The position numbers and the translations under genes are program-made. Below are positions 10,238-19,370 of a stretch of DNA of 64,000 bases, piece by piece. Under the pieces are notes generated by a model. It did not search any database. It was given only the letters and a program-made list of their open reading frames with translations, and was not told the DNA's origin. The stretch is from Neisseria cinerea. GTDB lineage: Bacteria > Pseudomonadota > Gammaproteobacteria > Burkholderiales > Neisseriaceae. The stretch spans positions 1,178,001-1,242,000 of the forward strand of contig NZ_LS483369.1 in NCBI RefSeq assembly GCF_900475315.1, read 5' to 3'. Every line of letters starts with the position of its first letter. Positions within the stretch are counted from its first letter, which is position 1.

Positions 10238-12400
10238 ATGCGTACCCCACACCCTTCACGCACTGCGCTTGCCGTATCATCCGCACTCATGCTGTTATGC
10301 GCCGCGCACTCCTCCGCCGCAGACATTGCCGCCCTTCCGGAAATACACGTCAAAGAACTGGGAAAACAAACGGCTTCCAACTACACCATCCCCGCTTCTT
10401 CCGCCGCCACAGGCATCAAGCTGACCCAGCGTGAAACACCGCAATCCCTGTCTGTCGTAACGGCAAAACAAATCGAAGACCAAGGCTTGGACAGCCTGCA
10501 GGACGTATTGAAACAAACACCGGGCGTGTTCCACAGCAAAATGGGCAACAACGTATCCGGCCACAGCGAGTTTATTTCGCGCAGTCAGGCGATTGACAGC
10601 ATTACCGTGGACGGCGCGCCCAAATTCCTTTACGACGGTAAAGCCATCCGCCACGGCACCAACAATCTGGACAGCGCATTGTATGACCAAGTCGTCGTCG
10701 TGCGCGGCGCAAGCGGTTTGTCCAACGGCGGTATGGGCGAGCCGGGCGGTACGGTTGCTTTGGAACGCAAAAAACCGACTGCCAAACCTGCCGTCAGCGT
10801 CGAAGCCGGAGTCGGTTCGTGGAAACACTACCGCTTCGTCCTTGATGCCAATCAGCCTTTGAATGCAGACAATACCTTGCGCGGCCGCACTATTTTGGTC
10901 AGCGACCACGGCGGCGATTACCTGCCGAACACTTCGCGCCACAACCACACGTTCTACGGCATTCTCTCCTACGACATTACCCCTCAGACTCAGTGGAATA
11001 TCGGTACGGAAATACACCGTTTCCGCAATACCGGCAGCTCGCCTTTCAGCTATCTGACCGTGGCGGGAGACCCTGAAAACAATCAACCTTTCAAACCGTT
11101 TGCAGCCTCACCGCGCAGCAATGCCTCGGCAAAATGGGCTTACGGTAAAGACAACAGTGCGGAAATCTTTACCTCTGTCAATCATGAGTTTGAAAATGGT
11201 TGGGCTCTGAACGGCAACTACAGCCATACTTATGGAAAAAGTGATGCAGTTTCCGGTATAGCCGGTCCTTTTGTCATTTATCCGAACTATTCCGCTAAAT
11301 TCTTTGCCGAGCGCGATCAAGCCAAATACGCCGACCAAGATTTTTCTCTGAATTTAGACGGCGATTACCCGCTTTTGGGACGCAAACATGAATTCAATGC
11401 CGGCATCAGCTATCAGTACAATAAGGAAACTCCTTCATATTACGAAGAAAATGAAGATGAGATTGTCCCTGATTTGCGCCTTTTTGACGGAAATTTCACA
11501 AAACCGGCCATACCCTACCTTCGCGACGGCTTTGCCCATATGAAAAACCTCTCTGTTTACGGTTCGACCCGTTTCAAACTGACTGACAGGCTGGCATTGA
11601 TAGGTGGCGGACGGTTTGTCGATTGGCAATACCGCTACAGTTCCGATCGCAACAATTTTGCCGACAGCAGGCATAAAAACAAGGTATTTATCCCCTATTT
11701 GGGCGCAAGTTATGATTTAAACGACAATCTGACAGCCTACACCTCCTATACCACCATATTCCGCCCTCAAGTGCGTTACTTGACCAAAGACGGTACGGCA
11801 CTCGAACCGCAACGTGGCAAAACATATGAACTCGGCTTAAAAGCCTCTTGGTTTGAAGGCCGTTTGAACGCTTCTGCATCCGCCTTTATGAATAAACGCG
11901 ACCATTTGGGCGTGGTTGCAGGCAAATTCGCGAATGGTAAGAAATACTACCGTGCAGCCGACAACACTACAACAAAAGGTATGGAACTCTCTGTCGGCGG
12001 CCGTCTAAGCGACAAATGGCTGCTCAATGCTTCTTATGCATACTCCAAACTCAAAAACGATTCGGGCAATGTGGTCAACCCTTCTTATCCTGCCCACCTT
12101 TTCAAACTCTTTACTGCGTATGACGTTACCGACCGTTTGAACTTGGGTGCAAACGTCAACTGGCAAAGCGGCACAAACGCCTATGATGAATATCAGCCAT
12201 TTACCGCTGCCGGTAAAGAAGCACTGACCCAACGCCCATACGCTACGCTGGATTTGACTGCGCATTACAAAATCGGCAAATCCACCCGCATCGGTTTGGA
12301 CTTTGAAAACGTGTTCAACAAACGCTACCGCCCCATGCCGGACATCCATGTTTACGGCACGCCGCGCAGCCTGACCGCAACCGTCAAACATACCTTCTAA
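10238..12400 (+). CDS. TonB-dependent siderophore-type receptor
   Basis: A 720-residue outer-membrane protein with a signal peptide of about 28 residues (ending SSAADIA) and a plug domain with RETPQSLSVVTAKQIEDQG, DVLKQTPGV and YDQVVVVRGASGLSNGGMGEPGG, a pattern of ferric-siderophore receptors of the FhuE/FpvA type. The barrel closes with GTPRSLTATVKHTF, ending in the expected phenylalanine. Neisseria generally makes no siderophore, so a xenosiderophore is the likely ligand (inference). It is preceded by AAAGGAAAAATC. Its place directly between znuD and mtrE is unlike the order I remember for gonococcus. Confidence 0.88.
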   Translation: MRTPHPSRTALAVSSALMLLCAAHSSAADIAALPEIHVKELGKQTASNYTIPASSAATGIKLTQRETPQSLSVVTAKQIEDQGLDSLQDVLKQTPGVFHSKMGNNVSGHSEFISRSQAIDSITVDGAPKFLYDGKAIRHGTNNLDSALYDQVVVVRGASGLSNGGMGEPGGTVALERKKPTAKPAVSVEAGVGSWKHYRFVLDANQPLNADNTLRGRTILVSDHGGDYLPNTSRHNHTFYGILSYDITPQTQWNIGTEIHRFRNTGSSPFSYLTVAGDPENNQPFKPFAASPRSNASAKWAYGKDNSAEIFTSVNHEFENGWALNGNYSHTYGKSDAVSGIAGPFVIYPNYSAKFFAERDQAKYADQDFSLNLDGDYPLLGRKHEFNAGISYQYNKETPSYYEENEDEIVPDLRLFDGNFTKPAIPYLRDGFAHMKNLSVYGSTRFKLTDRLALIGGGRFVDWQYRYSSDRNNFADSRHKNKVFIPYLGASYDLNDNLTAYTSYTTIFRPQVRYLTKDGTALEPQRGKTYELGLKASWFEGRLNASASAFMNKRDHLGVVAGKFANGKKYYRAADNTTTKGMELSVGGRLSDKWLLNASYAYSKLKNDSGNVVNPSYPAHLFKLFTAYDVTDRLNLGANVNWQSGTNAYDEYQPFTAAGKEALTQRPYATLDLTAHYKIGKSTRIGLDFENVFNKRYRPMPDIHVYGTPRSLTATVKHTF

Positions 12401-12460
12401 ACGGATACGGCCTGCCGTCTTAAAAGGCAGGCCGGCACCGGAAACCGTTTTAAAGAAAGA

Positions 12461-12497
12461 AATGCCGTCTGAAACCTTATCGTTTCAGACGGCATTT
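12461..12497. terminator. Bidirectional uptake-sequence terminator (receptor/mtrE)
   Basis: GCCGTCTGAA at 12464-12473 and TTCAGACGGC at 12484-12493 between convergent genes. Confidence 0.85.
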
Positions 12498-12511
12498 TAT
12501 TGCCCGGCCGG

Positions 12512-13915
12512 TTATTTATTGGTTTGGGTATCCCGTTTCAATCCTCCGCCGAGTGCCTTGTACATATCGGCAAGGTTTTCGGCGTGGGTCAGTTGGGCCG
12601 ACAAAACGGCGCCCTCGGCCGAATAGCTGCTGCGTTCCGCATCAAGCAAATCGAGCGCTCCGGATACGCCGTGTTTGTAACGCAGGCCGACCAGACGCAA
12701 CGCTTCCTTATAAGCACGGCTTTGTTTGTTTAAAGCGGCATAGGCTTTATCCAGCTGCTCGCGCGCGGCCAATGCGTTTGCTACGTCTTGAAATGCGGAT
12801 TGGACGGCGGATTCATAGGCAACGATTTGTGCCTGTTGGCGCAGCTTGGCTGCATCAAGGTTGGCTTTGTTCGTACCCCAGGTAAAAATCGGCAGGGTAA
12901 TAGACGGCGCAAACGACCAAACACCGGTGCCGCTTTTGAACAGCCCGCTCAATTCGGCAGAACCCGTACCGACGCTTCCGGTCAGGCGGATGGATGGGAA
13001 AAAGGCGGCGCGTGCCGCACCGATATTGGCGTTTGCCTGTTTGAGCGCGTGTTCGGCGGCACGGATGTCGGGACGGTCGAGCAATACTTCGGAACTCAAA
13101 CCGGCCGGCAGTTTTTCAACAAAAAACTGCTTGTCCAACGGCAAACCGGCGGGCAAGTCATTGGGTATCGGTTGGTTAATCAGGGTTGCCAAGGCATTGC
13201 GCGCCTGTTCGCGGTTGCGCGCGGCATGGGCATAATCGGCTTTGGCGGATTCGATTAGGGCTTCCTGCTGACGTAGGGCGACGGCGGAAATCACACCTGC
13301 CTTGTACCGCAATTCGGACAGCTTGTAGGTTGCTTCGCGCGTTTTCAAGACACGCTGCGCCAAGGACATCGCTTCTTCGGCATAACGCTCGTTAAAATAG
13401 GCTTTGGCAACGGTGGCAATCAGGCTCAAATGTGCCGCATCGCGGTTGGCGACACTGGCAAAATAGCCTTGCAGTGCTGCTTCGCTACTGCTGCGCACAC
13501 GCCCGAACAGGTCGAGTTCGTAAGATGCCGCACCCAGTCCGACATTGTAGCTGCTGCTGACATTGCCGCCGCTCAAACTGCCTTGGCGCGAGCCGCCAGC
13601 ATTGGCGGCCAGTGTGGGCAGAAGGTTGTTGCGTTCAATCATGTATTGTTTACGGTAGATTTCGCTGTTCAATACGGCTGTACGCAAACTGGTATTGCGC
13701 TCGAGTGCGATGTCGATCAGCTTTTGCAGGCGCGGGTCGGCAAAATAGTCATGCCAACCTAAATCGACTGCACGGATGCCGCTGTCGGCAGTATCGTTTT
13801 TAAACGTTTCCGCAACTTCGACTTTAGGCTGCTCGTATTGGGGAATCATGGTACAGGCAGACAATGCAAAGGCTGCTGCAACAGAAGTCAAGGTGGTTTT
13901 CAATGTAGTATTCAT
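12512..13915 (-). CDS. mtrE: MtrE outer-membrane efflux channel
   Basis: A TolC/OprM-family lipoprotein of 467 residues forming the outer-membrane exit of the MtrCDE pump. The lipobox LSAC lies near residue 21 (FALSACTMIPQYEQP). Two OEP repeat domains are visible, with SYELDLFGRVRSSSEAALQ in the first half and APSITLPIFTWGTNKANLDAAK in the second. It is the last gene of the mtrC-mtrD-mtrE operon, with a 52-base gap holding an imperfect uptake-sequence hairpin after mtrD. Confidence 0.96.
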   Translation of the reverse strand: MNTTLKTTLTSVAAAFALSACTMIPQYEQPKVEVAETFKNDTADSGIRAVDLGWHDYFADPRLQKLIDIALERNTSLRTAVLNSEIYRKQYMIERNNLLPTLAANAGGSRQGSLSGGNVSSSYNVGLGAASYELDLFGRVRSSSEAALQGYFASVANRDAAHLSLIATVAKAYFNERYAEEAMSLAQRVLKTREATYKLSELRYKAGVISAVALRQQEALIESAKADYAHAARNREQARNALATLINQPIPNDLPAGLPLDKQFFVEKLPAGLSSEVLLDRPDIRAAEHALKQANANIGAARAAFFPSIRLTGSVGTGSAELSGLFKSGTGVWSFAPSITLPIFTWGTNKANLDAAKLRQQAQIVAYESAVQSAFQDVANALAAREQLDKAYAALNKQSRAYKEALRLVGLRYKHGVSGALDLLDAERSSYSAEGAVLSAQLTHAENLADMYKALGGGLKRDTQTNK

Positions 13916-13927
13916 AAAAAAGTCCCG

Positions 13928-13963
13928 ATGCCGTCTGAAAACCTGCGGTTTTCAGACGGTATT
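13928..13963 (-). terminator. Imperfect uptake-sequence hairpin between mtrD and mtrE
   Basis: GCCGTCTGAA at 13930-13939 faces TTCAGACGGT at 13951-13960 (last base changed). Inside the operon it may lower expression of mtrE relative to mtrCD rather than end transcription. Confidence 0.5.
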
Positions 13964-13967
13964 TTGC

Positions 13968-16900
13968 TTAATATTGTTTATCGTCCGAACCGGTTATACC
14001 CGCTTCTGATGCATGTCTGACCGCCATTTCATGCTCGTGTGCAGTTTCTTTGAAGAATTTGCGCACCACCACATAGAAAAGCGGAACCAAGAATACGGAT
14101 AAAAGCGTGCCGACCAACATCCCCCAGAATACGGTTGTACCGATGGCGCGCTGGCTGGCAGAACTTGCACCGCCGGCAATATACAGGGGAACCACGCCCA
14201 AAATAAAGGCAAACGAGGTCATGATGATCGGACGGAAACGCAGGCGGGCTGCTTCCAAAGCGGCTTCGACCGCGCTTTTCCCTTGCGCTTGAAGGTCTTT
14301 GGCAAATTCGATAATCAAAATCGCGTTTTTCGCACTCAAACCCATCACGGTAACGAAACCGACTTGAAAGTAGATGTCGTTGGCAAATGCAGGAATACCG
14401 CCCAACATCAGCTCGGTCAGGTTGCGCCCGGTTACACCTGCCGCCGCCCCTGCCAAGCCTAAAGGCATCACAAGCAGAACGGCCAGCGGAATAGACCAGC
14501 TTTCATAAAGTGCGGCAAGCACCAAAAAGACTGCAACGGCGGCAAGCGCGTAAAGGGCAATAGTTTGCGAACCGCCTTTTGCCTCTTCGCGCGACTGTCC
14601 GCCCCACTCCAGGCTGTAACCGCCGCCCAATTCGTCAACCATTTTTTGAACTGCCTCCATGGCCTGACCGGTGGAAACACCTGTTGCGGGCGAACCGGAC
14701 AGTTCCATAGCGGGATAGCCGTTGAAACGGACGCTCTGTTCCGTACCCATCTGCCAAGAAACGGTGGCTATCGAAGAAAGCGGAACGGCAATGCCCGAGC
14801 TGTTCGGCACAGTCAGATTCAAGATGTCGGCAGGCTGCATACGTGCCGAAGCATCCGCCTGAACCATCACGCGCTGCAAACGGCCTTGGTTCGGGAAGTC
14901 GTTGACGTAAGACGAACCCAGCGCATTTGCCAGTGCGGTACGGATGCTGGCAAAAGAAATACCTTGTGCCGAAGCCGCCGAACGGTTAATGTCGATTTTC
15001 AACTGCGGCGCATCTTCCAAACCGCCGGCACGGACGGTGCTGGGATTAAACAAACCGCTGGTGCGCATTTTCTGAATCAACTCGTTGCGTTTGGCCAGCA
15101 ATGCGGCATGACCGGTATTGTTGCGGTCTTGCAGGTTGATGCTCAAACCGGAACCGTTGCCCAACTCCATAATCGGAGGCGGAACGATGGCGATGCCGAA
15201 ACCGTCTTTAAGCGTCCCCATCATCATACCCGTCAGCTTGCCGGCAATCGCAACGGCATCGCTGCCGGGGGCGGTACGTTCGTTCCAGTCTTTGAGCATG
15301 GCAAAACCCATCGCCATGTTCTGACCGTTACCCGAGAAGCTGAAGCCGGAAACGGTAATGATGTTTTCAATTTCAGGAATGCTTTTTGCCAACTGCGTTA
15401 CTTGCGCCAGCGTCGCATCGGTACGCTCTTTGGTCGCACCCGCAGGCAGTTGCACGCTGACCATGACGAAGCCTTGGTCTTCGGTCGGCAAGAAAGAAGT
15501 CGGCAGGCGCATAAACAGGAATACGCCGACAACCGCCAAACCAACATAAACAACCATCATGCGCAAAGTCTTGCGCAATACTTTGGCAACCCAGCCTTCG
15601 TAGCCGTGCGTCCAGTTGTCGAATTTTTTGTTAAACCAACCGAAGAAACCTTTTTTCTCTTCGTGATGCCCTTTCGGGATGGTCTTCAACATTGTGGCAC
15701 ACAAAGCAGGGGTGAGTGTCAGCGCAAGGAAGGCGGAGAAGGCTATCGATGCCGCCATAGTCAGTGCAAACTGCTTATAGATATTGCCCGTCGCCCCGCT
15801 GAACATAGCCAGAGGAACGAATACAGACATCAAAACAGCAGTAATACCGATTACCGCACCGGAAATCTGACCCATTGCTTTTTTGGTTGCAGCCTTAGGC
15901 GGCAGGCCTTCGCCCGCCATAATGCGCTCGACGTTTTCAACCACCACAATCGCGTCATCGACTACGATACCGATGACCAAAACCATCGCAAACATGGTCA
16001 GTACGTTAATCGACATGCCCATATAAGAGATGAAGGCGAAACCGCCCAACAGGGAAATCGGTACGACAATGGTCGGAATCAGCGTATAACGGATGTTTTG
16101 CAGGAAGAGGTACATCACGACAAAAACCAGCACCATCGCCTCTAACAAGGTATGGATGACTTTTTCAATCGAAATTTCGACGAATTTGGAAGTATCGTAA
16201 GGGGTTTTCCAGCTCATACCCTGAGGAAAGTATTTTTCCAACGTCGCCATGCGTTCTTTAACCGCCTTTGCCGTCGCCATCGCATTACCGCTATTGGACA
16301 GCATCACCGCCATACCGGTGGTATTTACCCCGTTCAGACGGGTTGAGGAAGAATAGTCTTCCATACCCAATCCGACTTTCGCCACATCCTTCAGGTAAAC
16401 ATTAGAACCATCAGTATTGGCACGGAGGATGACGTTGCCGAATTCTTCGGCCGTACTCAACTGTCCTTGCGCCGTTACGGTAGCCGTAACAGTCTGCCCC
16501 TGAACAGCGGGAAGCGAACCGATGGAACCTGCGGAAATTTGGATATTCTGTGCCGACAGCGCACTGCCGACATCAGCAAACGATAAATTGTAGTTCTGCA
16601 GTTTCTTAGGATCGACCCAAATCCGCATGGCGCGTTGCGCGCCGAACAGACGGACCTGTCCCACCCCGTCGATACGTTGCAGTTCGGGCACAATATTGCG
16701 CTGCGCGTAGTCGTTCATCTCCTCGGTTGACTGTACGTCTGACGACAGCATCACAATCATCAAGAAATTGGAACGCGCTTTGGATACGGTAACGCCGTAC
16801 TGTTGAACGGTCGCCGGCAACATGCTCAATACTTCGGAAAGCTTGTTTTGCACCTCCACCTGAGCCAAATCTTCGTCGGTTTCAGGCGTAAAGGTCAGGC

Positions 16901-17171
16901 TGACGCTGCCGCTGCCGCTTGAATCGGCGGAAGTGGACATATAATCCAAACCTTCCACGCCGTTCATATTCCGCTCGATAACGGAAAGTACGCTGTCTTC
17001 CATCACTTGTGCGGATGCACCCGGATAAGTAGCCCTCAGGGTAATATTCGGAGCGGCAACAGACGGATATTGCGAAACAGGCAGGCTTTTAATGCCGAAA
17101 ATACCCGCCGCAATAATAAAAATCGAAATAACCCACGCAAAAATGGGGCGGTCGATAAAAAATTTAGCCAT
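13968..17171 (-). CDS. mtrD: MtrD RND multidrug efflux transporter
   Basis: The inner-membrane proton-driven pump of MtrCDE, 1067 residues, exporting macrolides, detergents, bile salts and antimicrobial peptides. RND features are clear: MAKFFIDRPIFAWVISI at the N-terminus, VVDDAIVVVENVER with the proton-relay aspartates in the fourth helix, two large periplasmic loops, and the second-half repeat ending MSVFLVPLFYVVVRKFFKE. It lies 11 bases after mtrC. Changes in this gene can alter drug recognition in mosaic alleles, so its divergence from gonococcal MtrD is worth comparison. Confidence 0.97.
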   Translation of the reverse strand: MAKFFIDRPIFAWVISIFIIAAGIFGIKSLPVSQYPSVAAPNITLRATYPGASAQVMEDSVLSVIERNMNGVEGLDYMSTSADSSGSGSVSLTFTPETDEDLAQVEVQNKLSEVLSMLPATVQQYGVTVSKARSNFLMIVMLSSDVQSTEEMNDYAQRNIVPELQRIDGVGQVRLFGAQRAMRIWVDPKKLQNYNLSFADVGSALSAQNIQISAGSIGSLPAVQGQTVTATVTAQGQLSTAEEFGNVILRANTDGSNVYLKDVAKVGLGMEDYSSSTRLNGVNTTGMAVMLSNSGNAMATAKAVKERMATLEKYFPQGMSWKTPYDTSKFVEISIEKVIHTLLEAMVLVFVVMYLFLQNIRYTLIPTIVVPISLLGGFAFISYMGMSINVLTMFAMVLVIGIVVDDAIVVVENVERIMAGEGLPPKAATKKAMGQISGAVIGITAVLMSVFVPLAMFSGATGNIYKQFALTMAASIAFSAFLALTLTPALCATMLKTIPKGHHEEKKGFFGWFNKKFDNWTHGYEGWVAKVLRKTLRMMVVYVGLAVVGVFLFMRLPTSFLPTEDQGFVMVSVQLPAGATKERTDATLAQVTQLAKSIPEIENIITVSGFSFSGNGQNMAMGFAMLKDWNERTAPGSDAVAIAGKLTGMMMGTLKDGFGIAIVPPPIMELGNGSGLSINLQDRNNTGHAALLAKRNELIQKMRTSGLFNPSTVRAGGLEDAPQLKIDINRSAASAQGISFASIRTALANALGSSYVNDFPNQGRLQRVMVQADASARMQPADILNLTVPNSSGIAVPLSSIATVSWQMGTEQSVRFNGYPAMELSGSPATGVSTGQAMEAVQKMVDELGGGYSLEWGGQSREEAKGGSQTIALYALAAVAVFLVLAALYESWSIPLAVLLVMPLGLAGAAAGVTGRNLTELMLGGIPAFANDIYFQVGFVTVMGLSAKNAILIIEFAKDLQAQGKSAVEAALEAARLRFRPIIMTSFAFILGVVPLYIAGGASSASQRAIGTTVFWGMLVGTLLSVFLVPLFYVVVRKFFKETAHEHEMAVRHASEAGITGSDDKQY

Positions 17172-17182
17172 CGATGCCTTCC

Positions 17183-18421
17183 TTATTTTGCTTCAGAAGC
17201 AGGTTTGGCTTCAGATGCCGTCTGAACGCCGGCTTGAGGGGCAGAGGCTTGGTTTTCAGACGGCATCCATTCTTTAGGCGTTACTTTTTTCGCACCCGTC
17301 ATGCCGGCGATACTGATTCCTTCCACAACTACCTTGTCCCCGTCCTTCAGACCCGACGTAACAATCCAATTCGCACCCTGCTGTTGTGCAACCGTTACCT
17401 CTCGGGGTTCCATACCGCCTTGGGCGTTCACAATCATCACGGTATCTTTCGTACCGCGCGTTACCGCCTGCTGCGGAACGATGAATGCATTATCCACCGC
17501 CACTTGATCCATCAGCACGCGCACATACAGGCCGGGCATCAGGATATTCTGATCGTTCGGTACGGCGGCGCGCAGGGTAATCTGACCGGTCGATTCGTTG
17601 ACGGTCGGATCGGCAAACAGCAGGCGGCCTTTTTCAGGGTAAACCGTACCGTCATCAAATTTGATGCCGACCGCTACCGCACCGTCTGCCGCCAGCAGCT
17701 TGCCTTCGGCTATCTGCCGGCGCAGTTTCATCACTTCGGATGCAGACTGGGTAACGTTCACATACATCGGATTGGTTTGGCGGATGGTCGCCAGTACGGT
17801 CGCATCGCCGGCGTTCAGCAACGTACCTTCGGAAACTTTGGACTGGCCGATAAAGCCCGAAATCGGTGCGGTAATACGCGAACGGTTCAAGCTGATACCG
17901 GCGGATTTGATTGCCGCCTGTGCCGCTTTAACGCCTGCCTCGGCAGAACGTTTCGCCGTTACCGCAGCATCGTACTCTTGTTTACTGATGGCATCGGCGG
18001 CAACCAGCGGTTTGTAACGCGCCAAGTCGGCATTGGCTTTGGCGAGGGTCGCCTGCGCGCTGGCTAATTGGGCGCGCGAGCTTTCCAGATTTGCTTCATA
18101 GGTGGAACTGTCGACTTGGTAAAGCGGCTGTCCGGCATGGACATAACTGCCTTCTTGGAACAGGCGTTTTTGAATGATGCCGCCGACTTGCGCGCGGACA
18201 TCGGCGGTACGCAGCGATTCCAAACGTCCCGGCAACTCGACGGTCAATGCGACGGTTTGCGGATGGACGGTTACGACACCGACGACGGGGGCCGGGGCTT
18301 CCCGACCCGCAGGCTGCCCGCCCTGTGCCGCTTCATCTGCTTTGCCGCAAGATGACAGTGCCAACGCGACAGAGGCAGCCAACGCAGCCGCACGCATCGC
18401 CTTAGAAGCATAAAAAGCCAT
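17183..18421 (-). CDS. mtrC: MtrC periplasmic adaptor lipoprotein
   Basis: The membrane-fusion protein linking MtrD to MtrE, 412 residues. The lipobox LSSC lies at residues 22-25 (SVALALSSCGKADEA), followed by a lipoyl/coiled-coil hairpin domain (alanine-rich helices around residues 100-175) and a beta-barrel domain. The C-terminal 40 residues are low-complexity (ASEAKPASEAK) and their codons contain a complete inverted uptake-sequence pair (17217-17226 and 17255-17264), so a hairpin lies inside the coding sequence just before mtrD. Confidence 0.96.
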   Translation of the reverse strand: MAFYASKAMRAAALAASVALALSSCGKADEAAQGGQPAGREAPAPVVGVVTVHPQTVALTVELPGRLESLRTADVRAQVGGIIQKRLFQEGSYVHAGQPLYQVDSSTYEANLESSRAQLASAQATLAKANADLARYKPLVAADAISKQEYDAAVTAKRSAEAGVKAAQAAIKSAGISLNRSRITAPISGFIGQSKVSEGTLLNAGDATVLATIRQTNPMYVNVTQSASEVMKLRRQIAEGKLLAADGAVAVGIKFDDGTVYPEKGRLLFADPTVNESTGQITLRAAVPNDQNILMPGLYVRVLMDQVAVDNAFIVPQQAVTRGTKDTVMIVNAQGGMEPREVTVAQQQGANWIVTSGLKDGDKVVVEGISIAGMTGAKKVTPKEWMPSENQASAPQAGVQTASEAKPASEAK

Positions 18422-18589
18422 TATTTATCCTATCTGTCTGGTTTGATATAAAGGGTTTTGCCAATCAACAGGCATTCTTATTTCAGGATATAAAAACCGC
18501 CTGCTTTGATACCTGAATGTTCGAACGGGTTGCAAAGCAGGTTGTACCGGTTTTCAAAGTTGAGATGTAGTCTCAATTTCATTGGTTTC

Positions 18590-18604
18590 ATTATACATAC
18601 ACGC

Positions 18605-18618
<14 letters not shown>
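18590..18618 (-). promoter_or_regulatory. mtrCDE promoter (-35 TTGAAA, 17 bp, -10 TATAAT)
   Basis: Read on the minus strand, TTGAAA (18618-18613) and TATAAT (18595-18590) are 17 bases apart, a near-consensus promoter for mtrC. Its -35 box lies within the spacer of the divergent mtrR promoter, so the two polymerases compete for one site. Confidence 0.75.
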
Positions 18619-19307
<689 letters not shown>

Positions 19308-19322
19308 TCAAGCCTTTGTAAC

Positions 19323-19364
19323 AATGCCGTCTGAAAACCTTTTTTCTGTTTTCAGACGGCATTT
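19323..19364. terminator. Uptake-sequence terminator (mtrR/recC)
   Basis: GCCGTCTGAA at 19326-19335 and TTCAGACGGC at 19351-19360 between convergent mtrR and recC. Confidence 0.82.
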
Positions 19365-19370
19365 GTCTTT

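Noticed and set aside
14565..16145. Long plus-strand frame of 526 codons opposite mtrD
   Set aside because: A frame shadow of mtrD: His/Arg/Gln-rich translation with no domain, wholly inside a real gene.
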